Source: Dechloromonas sp. H13
GTDB lineage: Bacteria; Pseudomonadota; Gammaproteobacteria; Burkholderiales; Rhodocyclaceae
Length of the DNA: 64,000 bases
NCBI RefSeq assembly: GCF_009469615.1
Contig: NZ_SSXX01000001.1
Location: forward strand, 496,001-560,000
Reading direction: 5' to 3'
Shown here: positions 44,479-53,905 of the stretch, piece after piece
Numbering within the stretch: position 1 is the stretch's first letter
Layout of the letters: each line of letters begins with the position of its first letter
Made by a program: the position numbers and the translations under genes
Notes under the pieces: model-generated
Database searches by the model: none
The model's input: only the letters and a program-made list of their open reading frames with translations
Told to the model about the DNA's origin: nothing

Positions 44479-45930
44479 CTAGAACGAACCGAACATCCCG
44501 CCGAGGACGATGACTGCGACCAAGGCAAGCAAGGCGCTGACGACGCAGCACATCACGATGTCGATGTAGCTCTTGCTGTGGGTCGAGCCGCAGACGGCGA
44601 GCAAGGTGATGACCGCGCCGTTGTGCGGCAGGCTGTCCAGGGTACCGGCGCCGATCACCGCGATGCGATGCAGCAGAGCCGGGTCGATTCCCTGTTGCTC
44701 GGCGATCGCCAGATAGACCGGGCCCAGCGCCTCGAGGGCGATGGTCATGCCGCCCGAGGCCGAGCCGGTCAGCGCGGCGAGCACGTTGGTCGAAACGGCC
44801 AGCGAAACCAGCGGTCCGCCGTCGATCGACAGCACCCAATCGGCCACCGCTGCGAAGGCTGGCAAGGATGCGACCACCGCACCGAAACCGACCAGGCTGG
44901 CGACGCTGATGATGGGCAGCACCGAGGCGTTGGCGCCGGCATCGACCGAGGCGCGCAGCTCGCTCAGGCGCTTCCGGTTGAGCGCCACGAGCACCAGGAT
45001 GGCGACAATCAGGGCGACGATGACCGACCAGATGCCGCTGACCGAGGCGATCGAGATGCCACCCCATTGGGGCTCGGCAAGGAAGCTGGTATCGAGGCGC
45101 GGAATCACCAGCATCGACATCGTCAGGTTGACGAGGACGACGGCGATCAGCGGCAAGGCCGCGACCAGGACGCCGGGCTGCTCCGGGCTGTGGTGACCGC
45201 GCTTGAGCTCGGCCGGATCGAAGGCGCTGGTACTCGTCGCGCGTTCGCGAACGTCCGGGTTCTCGCACGCCACCTCGACCGTGCTGCCGCTCTCGCCATA
45301 ACCCTCCCCGGCCAGGCGCGCCTTGCGCTCGGCGCGCAGCAGCCACCACATGCCGAAGCCGAACATGATGCCCGAGGCGACGAGACCCAGCCCGGGCGCC
45401 GCGAACGGCGTGGTGCCGAAAAAGGGCATCGGGATGGCGTTCTGGACGGCCGGCGTACCCGGCATCGCCGACATCGTGAAGGTCATGGTGCCCAGCGCGA
45501 CCGCCCCCGGCGTCAAGCGGTTCGGGATGTTGGCCGCCCGGAACAGCCCCTGCGCCATCGGCACGATGACGAACAGCGCAACGAAAAGACTGACGCCGCC
45601 GTAGGTAACGATGGCGCCGGCCAGGACGACCGCCAGGATGGCCCGCTTGGCCCCGAGCTTGTCGGTCATGAACTGGGCGATCGTATTCACCGAACCGCTG
45701 TCGTCCATCAGCTTGCCGAAGATGGCGCCGAGCAGGAAGAGCGGGAAGAATTGTGCAACGAATCCGGCCGCCGCCCCCATGAAGGTCTGCGTCCAGTGTG
45801 CCAGCAGCGGGTCGCCGGCGAACAGCGCGGCGACCATGGCCGCCAGCGGCGCCAGCACCAGCACGGTCCAGCTGCGGAACGAGAGGCCGACCAGCACGGC
45901 GAGGCCGAGAAGAATACCAAGCAGTCCCAT
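44479..45930 (-). CDS. GntP-family permease
   Basis: A 483-residue carboxylate/proton symporter with about 12 hydrophobic segments. Motifs include GAIFGKLMDDSGSVNTIAQF, TYGGVSLFVALFVIVPMAQ, GTMTFTMSAMPGTPAVQNA and GAGTLDSLPHNGAVITLL. The last is typical of the gluconate/3-hydroxybutyrate-type branch. A strong GGAGG precedes ATG 45930. It follows the patatin gene by 4 bases, suggesting uptake or export of a product of lipid or polyester turnover (inference). Confidence 0.9.
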   Translation of the reverse strand: MGLLGILLGLAVLVGLSFRSWTVLVLAPLAAMVAALFAGDPLLAHWTQTFMGAAAGFVAQFFPLFLLGAIFGKLMDDSGSVNTIAQFMTDKLGAKRAILAVVLAGAIVTYGGVSLFVALFVIVPMAQGLFRAANIPNRLTPGAVALGTMTFTMSAMPGTPAVQNAIPMPFFGTTPFAAPGLGLVASGIMFGFGMWWLLRAERKARLAGEGYGESGSTVEVACENPDVRERATSTSAFDPAELKRGHHSPEQPGVLVAALPLIAVVLVNLTMSMLVIPRLDTSFLAEPQWGGISIASVSGIWSVIVALIVAILVLVALNRKRLSELRASVDAGANASVLPIISVASLVGFGAVVASLPAFAAVADWVLSIDGGPLVSLAVSTNVLAALTGSASGGMTIALEALGPVYLAIAEQQGIDPALLHRIAVIGAGTLDSLPHNGAVITLLAVCGSTHSKSYIDIVMCCVVSALLALVAVIVLGGMFGSF

Positions 45931-45934
45931 GGCG

Positions 45935-46993
45935 TCAGACCTCCGTCAAAAGATGGTCGATATTGAGGGTCGACCGCACCCCGATATCGTCGCCAAAGGT
46001 CGCGAGGAAGGTTTCGGCGGCGCGCCGCCCTTCGCTGCGCAGCATTTCGAAGAAGGGCCATTCGGCCAGCAGCTTCGAGGAATAGCCGAGCTGCAGCATG
46101 ATCTCCTCGCCGGCCACGCGGTGGATGCGCATCTTCGCCCAGACGGCGCCCTCGCCGCTGCCCGGGTCGGCCACCTTGCGCAGCAGGGCCGCCATGCGCA
46201 GTTCCTTGATGAGCGGCGAATTGAAGGAAATCTCGTTCAGGCGGTTCTGGATTTCCATCGCGGTGCGTGGCGTTCCCGGCCGCTCGATCGGGTTGATCGA
46301 CACCAGGATCGTGTCGGTCGAATCGCACTCGCGGACCAGCGGCGTAATCGTCGGGTTGCCGGTGAAGCCGCCGTCCCAGTAGGGTTCGCCGTCGATCTCG
46401 ACGGCCTGGAACATGGTCGGCAGGCAGGCCGAGGCCATCAGCACCTCGGGGGTCATGTCGGCGTTGCGAAAAATGCGGCCGCGCCCGGTATGGACGTTGG
46501 TGGCGGTGACGAAGAGCTTGGTCCTGGCCTTGGCCAGCTTGCCGAAATCGACGCTTTCCTCGAGCACCTTCTGCAGCGGGTTGCCGCCACCCATATTGAT
46601 GGTGTACGGCGAATAGAGCCGGGCGGCGATATCGGCGGCGACGAAGGCCGGCGAATAGTCGAGCGTCCATTTTCCGGTCAGGATCTCGAGCGGGCCGCGG
46701 CGGAAGGGGCTGAGCACCGCCGCATCGGCGACGCGCCGCCAGAAGCTCTCGAGCGCGGCCTTGGCGCCGGCGGGGCCGCCCTCTTCCAGGCCATACGCCA
46801 TCACCGCCGCGTTCATGGCGCCGGCCGAGGTTCCGGAAATCCCGTCGTACTGCAGCCAGGGTTCCTCCAGCAGGCGGTCGAGCACGCCCCAGGTGTAGGC
46901 ACCGTGCGCGCCGCCGCCCTGCAGGGCGAGATCGACCAGCACCGTGTCGCGTTGCGGGCGGCCAGCGCCCTTCTTTTCCTTGGCAGTCGCCAT
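45935..46993 (-). CDS. Patatin-like phospholipase
   Basis: A 352-residue patatin with the oxyanion loop GGGAHGAYTWG, nucleophile GTSAGAMNAA (Ser) and DGGFTGN (Asp) completing the Ser-Asp dyad. Soluble, no signal peptide. Acyl hydrolase activity is expected; the substrate (phospholipid or intracellular polyhydroxyalkanoate) is not determined. ATG 46993 is chosen with GAGG upstream; GTG 46999 is an alternative. Confidence 0.92.
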   Translation of the reverse strand: MATAKEKKGAGRPQRDTVLVDLALQGGGAHGAYTWGVLDRLLEEPWLQYDGISGTSAGAMNAAVMAYGLEEGGPAGAKAALESFWRRVADAAVLSPFRRGPLEILTGKWTLDYSPAFVAADIAARLYSPYTINMGGGNPLQKVLEESVDFGKLAKARTKLFVTATNVHTGRGRIFRNADMTPEVLMASACLPTMFQAVEIDGEPYWDGGFTGNPTITPLVRECDSTDTILVSINPIERPGTPRTAMEIQNRLNEISFNSPLIKELRMAALLRKVADPGSGEGAVWAKMRIHRVAGEEIMLQLGYSSKLLAEWPFFEMLRSEGRRAAETFLATFGDDIGVRSTLNIDHLLTEV

Positions 46994-47106
46994 GTTCACA
47001 ACCTCATCGCAAGAATAAAAACCTGTAGGCCGGGCCCGCCGCGCCTGCTGCGGTCGACGCCCCGAAAGACGTCATTTTCGCCCGACACGCCCATGAATGG
47101 CCGCAA

Positions 47107-47484
47107 TCAGTCCAGCGCCTTCGCCTTCAGCCTGGCGAACTCGTCCTGGGTGATGGTCCCGGCGTCGAGCAGGGCCTTGGCATCGGCGATCTGCTCGGCC
47201 GGCGACTTGCCGGCGACCTGCCGGATGTAGGTCTCGGCCTCGGCCTTCGAGCGTTCGATGGCCGCCCGCTGCCGGGTCGCCATGCCGGTGCCGCGCACGA
47301 TCACATACACGAGCGCGGTCAGCATCGGCACGAAGATCAGGCTGATCAGCCACAGCGCCTTGGAGCCGCCGCCGAGGTCCGGGTCGCGGAAGAGATCGGC
47401 GACGATCTGGAAGAGGATCAGCAGATAGGCGACGAAGACGAAGGTCGACAGAATCAGCCAGATGAAATCCCAAAAATTGCTCAT
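47107..47484 (-). CDS. Small membrane protein with PLDc_N-like and SHOCT domains
   Basis: A 125-residue protein with two transmembrane helices (about 7-28 and 44-64) separated by DLFRDPDLGGGSKALWL. A C-terminal SHOCT motif follows (QIADAKALLDAGTITQDEFARLKAKAL). SHOCT tails mediate oligomerisation. It stands between patatin and the ceramidase-like gene, with about 110 and 45 bases around it. The function is unknown. Confidence 0.88.
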   Translation of the reverse strand: MSNFWDFIWLILSTFVFVAYLLILFQIVADLFRDPDLGGGSKALWLISLIFVPMLTALVYVIVRGTGMATRQRAAIERSKAEAETYIRQVAGKSPAEQIADAKALLDAGTITQDEFARLKAKALD

Positions 47485-47529
47485 GACTACCCTTTCAATG
47501 GAAAAAACTCGGTTGGCGCCACCGGCGTA

Positions 47530-48300
47530 TCAATGCGACAGGCCATCATCCTTCAGCGTCCGCCGCATCAGCATGAGGCACACCGCGAACGCCGCAGCGG
47601 CGGCCGCCAGGTGCTTGAGCGTGTGGCCGCTGACGACGTGGGCGAACGCCAGGACTTCGCCGTCGAAGGTTTCGAGCACCTTGCTCAGGACATACCAGCC
47701 GAAAACCCAGTAGATGTCGTTGCCGCGCGTATAGCGGGAAGGATGCAGCACCGCCAGCAGCAGCAAAATGATTACCGAATAGCCCTGGAGGATACCGTAG
47801 GGGAGCACGTTGCCGGTACCCATGCGCTCGCTGATGCGCCAATAGACAACCGATGCCGCGCCGACGAGCAACATCGGCAACAGCAGCGCCAGCCCGAATC
47901 GCACATTGATGCGATCGACAATCTGGCTCGCCACCAGCCCCATGAAGGCGATGGTCATCGGCAGGCGATCCCAGAACAGGGTTTCGTTGTCGGGCGCCAG
48001 GTGGTAGTAGCCGGAGCCAAGCGCCGTCAGCAGCACGCCGACGAAGAATACGGCGTAGGGCCAGCGCTCGCCCGACGATGCGAAGCAGGTACGGCGACTG
48101 GCGACGATGGCCAGCCCGAGGACGCCGAAGACGAGGAAACCGATGTTGGAAACGACGTCGAGAAAGTTGTCGACCCCGAGCAGATGGCGATGGTCGGCGA
48201 AGTCATGGTATTCCAGCGGCTGCCGGACCGCCGGCAGCAGGAAGGCCGCCACCAGCGCGACGACGGTCAGGGCGATCACCGCGGCAAAGCGGATGTTCAT
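47530..48300 (-). CDS. Ceramidase-like (CREST family) membrane hydrolase
   Basis: A 256-residue protein with seven predicted transmembrane helices. It has the CREST-family metal-site pattern: SGYYHLAPDN, FWDRLPMTIAFMGL and HTLKH near the end. Such proteins include alkaline ceramidases and other lipid amidases; in bacteria the substrate is generally unknown. ATG 48300 is preferred. ATG 48357 overlaps the META gene stop (ATGA) and would add 19 polar residues, so coupling is possible. Confidence 0.82.
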   Translation of the reverse strand: MNIRFAAVIALTVVALVAAFLLPAVRQPLEYHDFADHRHLLGVDNFLDVVSNIGFLVFGVLGLAIVASRRTCFASSGERWPYAVFFVGVLLTALGSGYYHLAPDNETLFWDRLPMTIAFMGLVASQIVDRINVRFGLALLLPMLLVGAASVVYWRISERMGTGNVLPYGILQGYSVIILLLLAVLHPSRYTRGNDIYWVFGWYVLSKVLETFDGEVLAFAHVVSGHTLKHLAAAAAAFAVCLMLMRRTLKDDGLSH

Positions 48301-48353
48301 TGCCCGCCCCCGCAGCGACGGCAGGGGTGACGAATGGAAATCTTGCGAATCCT

Positions 48354-49130
48354 TCATCGGGCGCGCCGGTTGGCGGTCAGCACGCGCTCGCCGTCGGCGC
48401 GATGGACGTCGAGCATGCCGCCGCTGATCGCCCACACGGTCGCGGTTTCAAGCGCCGTCAGGAACTGCCGCTCCTGCTCCATGACGCCCTTGCCGGCGCA
48501 CAGCTTGCGCGTGGTGGCCGGCGCCTGGATGGCGATGCGCCCGCCCTCGGCCTGGTAGGCGGCATGGAAGGTGTTGCAGCCGCTGCTGCCCGACAGCGTG
48601 CCGTTCGCGAACGACAGCGTCAGCTGCGTCCCGATGAGCGGGCTGACGACGGCCTGGCGGCCGTTGTTGAAGCCGGTGATCTCCCATTTGGCGCCTTCGA
48701 GGACCGCGACCTCGCGCACGAAGACGAGCGGCGCGCCGGACGACGGCGTCAGGACGAGGCGGTCGCCGGTGATCGTGTAGCGCAACGGGCCAGTCAGCGC
48801 CCCCTTGAAGGCGCCTTCGATGGTCATGGCGTCGGCCGGGCATGCCATCATCGTGCCGGCGAGCGAACCGACGTTCACCGAAACCTGGTCGCGGTCGACG
48901 CTGTAACCGCCGACAAAACGGTTGCAACCGGAAAAGCCGGACAGGCGACCGCCCTCGAAACGCGCCGTGACCGGGCGTCCGGCGCCGTTCAACGGGCCGA
49001 GGTCATGGCCGGGCAGGCCGCTGAGCAGCCAGGTCGGCCCCTCGATCGTCGCCGCCGCTTCGCCGGCCAGCGCGGGAAGCGCCGGTAGCGCCAGGGCGAC
49101 CAGCGTCGCCAGCATTCTCAAGCTGCCCAT
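48354..49130 (-). CDS. Exported protein with two META (HslJ-like) domains
   Basis: A 258-residue periplasmic protein with signal MLATLVALALPALPALA. Two META repeats follow, each with an SGCN motif (SGFSGCNRF and SGSSGCNTF) and a later Cys (MMACP; RKLCAGKG) that could pair in the periplasm. HslJ-type domains occur in heat-stress and aminoglycoside-tolerance proteins, but their function is unclear. GGAG lies 9 bases before ATG 49130. Confidence 0.9.
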   Translation of the reverse strand: MGSLRMLATLVALALPALPALAGEAAATIEGPTWLLSGLPGHDLGPLNGAGRPVTARFEGGRLSGFSGCNRFVGGYSVDRDQVSVNVGSLAGTMMACPADAMTIEGAFKGALTGPLRYTITGDRLVLTPSSGAPLVFVREVAVLEGAKWEITGFNNGRQAVVSPLIGTQLTLSFANGTLSGSSGCNTFHAAYQAEGGRIAIQAPATTRKLCAGKGVMEQERQFLTALETATVWAISGGMLDVHRADGERVLTANRRAR

Positions 49131-49200
49131 GTGCCAACTCCTGTCAAAAATCCGAATCCATTCAAGTTCGCTGTCGCCAGCATTTCAGCATTCATCGCCG

Positions 49201-49228
49201 GCGGGCCGGCGCCGAGGCGCCGGCCCGC
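49201..49228 (-). terminator. Strong GC hairpin after the glycine-zipper lipoprotein gene
   Basis: A 13-bp perfect stem, GCGGGCCGGCGCC (49201-49213) with GGCGCCGGCCCGC (49216-49228) and a 2-base centre, lies 17 bases beyond the 49245 stop on the minus strand. No T run follows, so it may act as an mRNA-stabilising structure or a weak terminator. Confidence 0.45.
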
Positions 49229-49244
49229 CGCGAAAGCCCTTCGC

Positions 49245-49685
49245 TCAACGGGACGGCAGGATTTCCATGCCGTTGTTGGACACGATAACCCGATCGCCGA
49301 TGCGCACCGCCGGCGACGACGTTTGCTGGATGGTCGCCAGCGAACCGTCGTCGTAGCGGATGCCGATGATCCACACCAGCGAGCTGCCGCTGGTCATGCG
49401 GTTGCCGGCGTAGGCGCCGCCGGCGGCGCCGACCACCGTCGCCGCCGTCCGCCCGGAGCCCTGGCCGACCTGGTTGCCGAGGATGCCGCCGACCAGCGCG
49501 CCGCCGATGGTGCCGAGCGTCTGATTGGAATTCTGCACGGTCTGCGAACGGATGGATTCGACGGTGCCGACGCGCGAGGCCGGTTGCGAGACCTGGAAGG
49601 CCGGCTGGGTCTGGCAGCCGCTCAGCATCGGCAGCGCCAGACACAGACTGAGCGCGAAGGCGCGCCCGAGATGCTTCAATTTCAT
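49245..49685 (-). CDS. Glycine-zipper outer-membrane lipoprotein (SlyB-like)
   Basis: A 146-residue lipoprotein with lipobox LSGC (Cys24). The central glycine-zipper region (TIGGALVGGILGNQVGQGSGR and the following AAGGAYAGN) could form two packed transmembrane helices as in SlyB/17-kDa antigen proteins. The C-terminal part (YDDGSLATIQQTSSPAVRIGDRVIV) is beta-rich. It probably contributes to outer-membrane integrity. Confidence 0.9.
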   Translation of the reverse strand: MKLKHLGRAFALSLCLALPMLSGCQTQPAFQVSQPASRVGTVESIRSQTVQNSNQTLGTIGGALVGGILGNQVGQGSGRTAATVVGAAGGAYAGNRMTSGSSLVWIIGIRYDDGSLATIQQTSSPAVRIGDRVIVSNNGMEILPSR

Positions 49686-49717
49686 GACTGATCCTTATTG
49701 GAGATGACAGGCCCCGT

Positions 49718-50578
49718 TTATTCGGGAATCGAATTCAGCAGATACATGGCGGCCAGCAGGCCGGTCGGACGACCGAGCTTGCCCAGCCACTGGGCGAAGA
49801 TGGTTTCGATCTCGCCGCTCTGGTAGACCTGCGTCAGCGCCCGGTTGACCTCCAGGCGCAGCGCGGAATCGCCGCGCGGCAGTGCCATCGCGTAAGGCTC
49901 GAAGGACAGTTCCTCGGTCAGCAGCACGAACTTCCCGGCATTGCTGCCCTGCACGGCGGCACCGACCAGCTTGATGCGGTCGCCGGCATAGGCGTCGACG
50001 CTGCCCGCCTCCAGCATCTTCAGACCCTCCTGGGCATCGGTCACGCCGATGACCCGGGTTCCCGGCAGGCCGTCGGCGATGATGGCGTTGAGGCGCTTCT
50101 CGGTCGTCGTGCCCTTGAGCACCGCAATCTTCTTGCCCGCCAGTTCGGCGATGCTGTTGACCGGCGAATCGGCGCGCAGGATGACGCCGCCGGCGTCGAC
50201 GAAGATCAGGCTGGAGAAATCGACGTTGGCCAGGCGGGCGAGGGTCTGCGTGGTGGTGGCGCAATCGAGGTCGGCCTTGCCGCTGCGCACCATCTGCAGG
50301 CGCTCGGGCGTCGCCCCGGCCAGCCAGTTCACCTTGAGGTTGGGAACGCCCACCGTTTCCCCGATGCGGGCGATCACGCGCTTGCAGAGGTCGATCGAAT
50401 AGCCGGCCGGCTCCTTGTTGCCGTCGACGAAGGAAAACGGCAGGGCATCGGCTGCGTAGGCGACGTTGATGGCCTTCGCGGCCTTGATCCTGGCGAGCGT
50501 GTTGGGCGCCTGCTCGGCGATGGCGCCGGTGGCGAACAGACTGCCCGCGACAAGCGCCCCGATGAGAATTTTTTTCAT
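49718..50578 (-). CDS. Periplasmic amino-acid-binding protein (SBP family 3)
   Basis: A 286-residue binding protein with signal MKKILIGALVAGSLFATGAIA. Family-3 blocks are LPFSFVDGNKEPAGYSIDLC, VRSGKADLDCATTTQTLAR, GKKIAVLKGTTTEKRL and AQWLGKLGRPTG. The ligand-contact Arg/Asp pattern fits a polar amino acid such as glutamate/aspartate. No permease or ATPase gene is next to it; the upstream operon ends 160 bases away (gap 50579-50738, nothing recognised). Confidence 0.9.
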   Translation of the reverse strand: MKKILIGALVAGSLFATGAIAEQAPNTLARIKAAKAINVAYAADALPFSFVDGNKEPAGYSIDLCKRVIARIGETVGVPNLKVNWLAGATPERLQMVRSGKADLDCATTTQTLARLANVDFSSLIFVDAGGVILRADSPVNSIAELAGKKIAVLKGTTTEKRLNAIIADGLPGTRVIGVTDAQEGLKMLEAGSVDAYAGDRIKLVGAAVQGSNAGKFVLLTEELSFEPYAMALPRGDSALRLEVNRALTQVYQSGEIETIFAQWLGKLGRPTGLLAAMYLLNSIPE

Positions 50579-50738
50579 GAGAAACCCTTTTTGTTGGCGA
50601 AAACGGAAATTTGGTCGCGCGCGCCCGGCGACGGATGGTGCACGGCAGCAGAGGACATGATCATAACAAGAAAACCGCAACCCGACGTCATGCAGCGCCC
50701 CTGCCGACCGGGAATGGGAATGACTGCCGCATCTCCAT

Positions 50739-52373
50739 TCAGCGCCCCGCCAGCGTCGCCACGGCGAACGCCAGCGCCAGGCCCAGCAACGCGACGCTGG
50801 CCAGCGGCCACTGGCGCAGGGCGCCGTCGAGCCGGACGCAGGCCGCACCGGCCATGGCCGAAAGCGCCAGTCCCGCCCGCTCCAGGGCGACGACGACATC
50901 GCCTTCCGGCAGCTCGGGAAGCCGCTGCCAGCGTGCCAGCAGGTACGCCAGGGCGCCGCCGACGGCGATGGGCCACAACGCCGCCCACAGGGCATACGGC
51001 GCCAGCGCGTCGGGCAGCGAGTACCTCGGCGACAGCAGGAACAGCGCCCACGGCACGACCAGCGAGGCGACCGCCATGAGCAGCCACGGCCGGCGCAGTC
51101 CGCAGCTGGCCGTGGCCGCCGGATCTTCCGCCGCGAAAGCCCGCAGGCGGCGCAGGAAATGCAGCATCAGCAGGGTCGTGCCGATGGCCGACAGGGTCGC
51201 CAGCGCGCCGGACGGACCATCGCCCAGCACCTCCTTGGCCACCGCCTTGGTCAGCGCGCCGCCGCTCAGGGGCAGGCCGCCGAGGCCGACGGCGAGCACC
51301 GCGGCCGGCAGCATGATGGTCCACAGGCGCCGGCTGCCGGTGGCACTCACGACACCGACCGCCATGAACAGCGCCCCCTTGGAGAGGACATGGTTCGACG
51401 CATAGAAGGCGGCGATGAGACCGGCGTTGGGGTCGCCGGAGGCCATGCCCATGCCGATGATGGCGACGATGACCCCGAGCTGGCTGACGCTGGAATAGGC
51501 CAGCACCGTCTTCGGATGCCGCTGGGTGACGCCGACCGCCACCGCGTAGAGGGCACCGAACAGGCCGACGGCGGCGAGCGCCGCCCCCGCCGCCCACGGC
51601 GAGTGGTCGAGCGGCAGGAAACGGATCAGGCCGATGACGCTGGCCTTGACGACGGCGCCGCTCAACAGCGCCGAAGCCGGCACCGGCGCTGCCCCGTGCG
51701 CGAGGGGAATCCAGAAATGCAGCGGGACGAGACCGACCTTGATGCCGAAGCCGGCGATCAGCAACGCGAAGATCGCGTCGCGCCACGGCGAGGCGACGAT
51801 GGCGGCGGGCGCGTCGGCGACCAGCAGGGTGTTGCCGGGTGCGCTGTTGACGATCAGCACGAAGCCGACCAGCAGCAGCGATTCCGCCAGCAGGGCCATG
51901 CCGATGTAGATGGCGCCGGCGCGCAGCGCAGGCGGCGTGCCGGTCTGCAGCACGAGGCCGGTAGTGCCGACGCTGAGGAGCGCCAGCAGCAGATAGACCG
52001 AAACCATGTCGGCGGCGACGAAGATGCCGAGGCAGCCGCTCAGCGTCATCAGCCAGCAGACCGCGAAACGCCCGCGATCGGGCGCCTGCCGCTGATACTC
52101 GGCGGCGTACCAGCCGCCGGCGAGCCACAGCAGCGCGGCGACGCCGAGCAGGACGGCGCCCGGCCGGTCGAGCGCGAAGGCGAGCGGGAAGCGCGCGCTG
52201 CCGAGCACCAGCAGCTCGCCACGCACGGACAGGAAGGCCGCCGCCAGGCCGGGAACGGCGCCGAGCGCCAGCCACGGCAGCATGCGCTCGCGCAGCGGCT
52301 GCCACAGGCAGGCCAGCAGCATCGCCAGCGGCAGGCCGACGGTGGCCGTGAGCAGCAGCGCCGTGAAACTCAT
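50739..52373 (-). CDS. Second MrpD/NuoN-type proton-conducting membrane subunit
   Basis: A 544-residue antiporter-type protein with about 14 hydrophobic segments and the proton-channel block GIKVGLVPLHFWIPLAHGAAP...GAVVKASVIGLIRF (Lys residues in the channel helices). It also has VLAYSSVSQLGVI. It is homologous to MrpA-N/MrpD and complex I antiporter subunits. As the last gene of the operon it may replace the missing MrpA N-terminal part. ATG 52373 overlaps the mrpD stop. Confidence 0.85.
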   Translation of the reverse strand: MSFTALLLTATVGLPLAMLLACLWQPLRERMLPWLALGAVPGLAAAFLSVRGELLVLGSARFPLAFALDRPGAVLLGVAALLWLAGGWYAAEYQRQAPDRGRFAVCWLMTLSGCLGIFVAADMVSVYLLLALLSVGTTGLVLQTGTPPALRAGAIYIGMALLAESLLLVGFVLIVNSAPGNTLLVADAPAAIVASPWRDAIFALLIAGFGIKVGLVPLHFWIPLAHGAAPVPASALLSGAVVKASVIGLIRFLPLDHSPWAAGAALAAVGLFGALYAVAVGVTQRHPKTVLAYSSVSQLGVIVAIIGMGMASGDPNAGLIAAFYASNHVLSKGALFMAVGVVSATGSRRLWTIMLPAAVLAVGLGGLPLSGGALTKAVAKEVLGDGPSGALATLSAIGTTLLMLHFLRRLRAFAAEDPAATASCGLRRPWLLMAVASLVVPWALFLLSPRYSLPDALAPYALWAALWPIAVGGALAYLLARWQRLPELPEGDVVVALERAGLALSAMAGAACVRLDGALRQWPLASVALLGLALAFAVATLAGR

Positions 52374-53905
52374 TGCAGCCCCGCCGGCAGCAGGGCCGGG
52401 CGCCCGATCTGTACGACGTCGAGCGGCAGCAGCGCCACGCAGCCGAGCAGGAAGGAGAGACCGGCGAGGGCCAGCACCACCGCCTCGCGATGGCGCGGCA
52501 CGACGATTTTCGGGGTCAACGGCACGTCGACCGCAGCCATCGCCCTGACCAGCACGATGAACACGTAAAAGCTGGTCAGCAGGCCGCCGAGCACCAGCAC
52601 GACGACCCACCACCACTGGCCGGTGGTCAGCGCCGCCGCCAGCAGCAGCCACTTGGCCATGAAGCCGCCCGACGGCGGCAGCCCGATCAGCGCGACGCCA
52701 CCGAGCGCGAAGGCGAGCATCGTCATCGGCAGCTGGCGGCCGACCCCGCGCAGGTCGGCGATGCGGTCATGGCCGAGGGTGCTGTAGATCAGACCGGCCC
52801 CCATGAACATCGCAGCCTTGGCCGTCGCGTGCGAAATCGCCTGCAGCATGCCGCCGGTCACCGCCGGCGCGGTCGGCAGCTGCAGCGCCGACAACCCGGC
52901 AGCGAGCGGGAACATCAGGAACAGGTAGCCGATCTGGGCGACCGTCGAATAGGCGATCAGCAGCTTGAGGCGCTTCTGGCGCAGGGCCACGACGTTGCCG
53001 ACGAAGATCGCCGCGGCACCGCACGCCGCCAGCAACTGCCCGGCGGCCGGCGTGACGATGCCGGGCATGACGTCGAGCCAGAGCCGGATGACGAGGAAGA
53101 ACGAGCCCTTGACCGTCAGCGCCGAGAGCACCGCGCTGGCTGCCGCCGGCGCCCCGGCGTGCGCCGGCGGCAGCCACAGGTGGAGCGGAAAGAGCGCGGT
53201 CTTGGCGAGCAGGCCGACGGTCATCAGCGCGGCAGCCGCGAACGCCGCCGGCTCGGGCCGCACCAGCGTGGCGAGCCGGGCGATGTCGAGCGTGCCGTAG
53301 GCGCCGTAGAGCAGCACCGCGCCCAGCATGTAGAGCACCGAGCCGATCAGCGCGAAGAGCAGGTAGCGCAGCGCCGCCTGCAGCGTTTCCGGGCGTTCCT
53401 CGAGGCAGACCAGCGGCACCCCGGCGAAGCCCAGCAGTTCGAGCGCGACGTACAGCGTGAACAGGTCGCCGGCGAGGAATACCGTATTGAGTGACCCCCA
53501 CATGGCGAGCAGCAGCGTCCAGAACATGAACGGCCGGCGCGCCTCGCCGCCCGCCGCCGGCGCCGCGAAATCGGCATGGGCGAAGCAGGCCACCGCGAGC
53601 AGGATGACCGCAGTCGTCAGCAGCATGACCGCCGACAGGCCGTCGGCGCGCAAGGCGATGCCGAGCGGCGGCGCCCAGCCGCCGAGCAGATAGACCAGCG
53701 TCTGCCCGGAACGCACCGCCTCGACGACGATCGCCAGGGACAGCACGAGACCGAGCGGCAGCGCCAGCATGGCCACCGCCCGCGCGTGGCGCCCGCCCAG
53801 CGTGAGCGCGGCGAGCACGCCGACGAAGGGCAGGACGAGCGCTAGCACGAGCAGGTAGCCGCCGGCGCTCGTCGCCTCGGGAAGCAGGGTCGGCAACGTG
53901 TTCAT
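52370..53905 (-). CDS. mrpD: Na+(K+)/H+ antiporter subunit D
   Basis: A 511-residue MrpD/NuoL-like subunit with about 14 transmembrane helices. Key blocks are DLFTLYVALELLGFAG (Glu of the antiporter site), KTALFPLHLWLPPAHAGAP, SALTVKGSFF and AYSTVAQIGYLF. It conducts protons in the Mrp complex, which exchanges Na+ or K+ for H+. Both ends overlap neighbouring genes by 4 bases. Confidence 0.92.
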   Translation of the reverse strand: MNTLPTLLPEATSAGGYLLVLALVLPFVGVLAALTLGGRHARAVAMLALPLGLVLSLAIVVEAVRSGQTLVYLLGGWAPPLGIALRADGLSAVMLLTTAVILLAVACFAHADFAAPAAGGEARRPFMFWTLLLAMWGSLNTVFLAGDLFTLYVALELLGFAGVPLVCLEERPETLQAALRYLLFALIGSVLYMLGAVLLYGAYGTLDIARLATLVRPEPAAFAAAALMTVGLLAKTALFPLHLWLPPAHAGAPAAASAVLSALTVKGSFFLVIRLWLDVMPGIVTPAAGQLLAACGAAAIFVGNVVALRQKRLKLLIAYSTVAQIGYLFLMFPLAAGLSALQLPTAPAVTGGMLQAISHATAKAAMFMGAGLIYSTLGHDRIADLRGVGRQLPMTMLAFALGGVALIGLPPSGGFMAKWLLLAAALTTGQWWWVVVLVLGGLLTSFYVFIVLVRAMAAVDVPLTPKIVVPRHREAVVLALAGLSFLLGCVALLPLDVVQIGRPALLPAGLQ

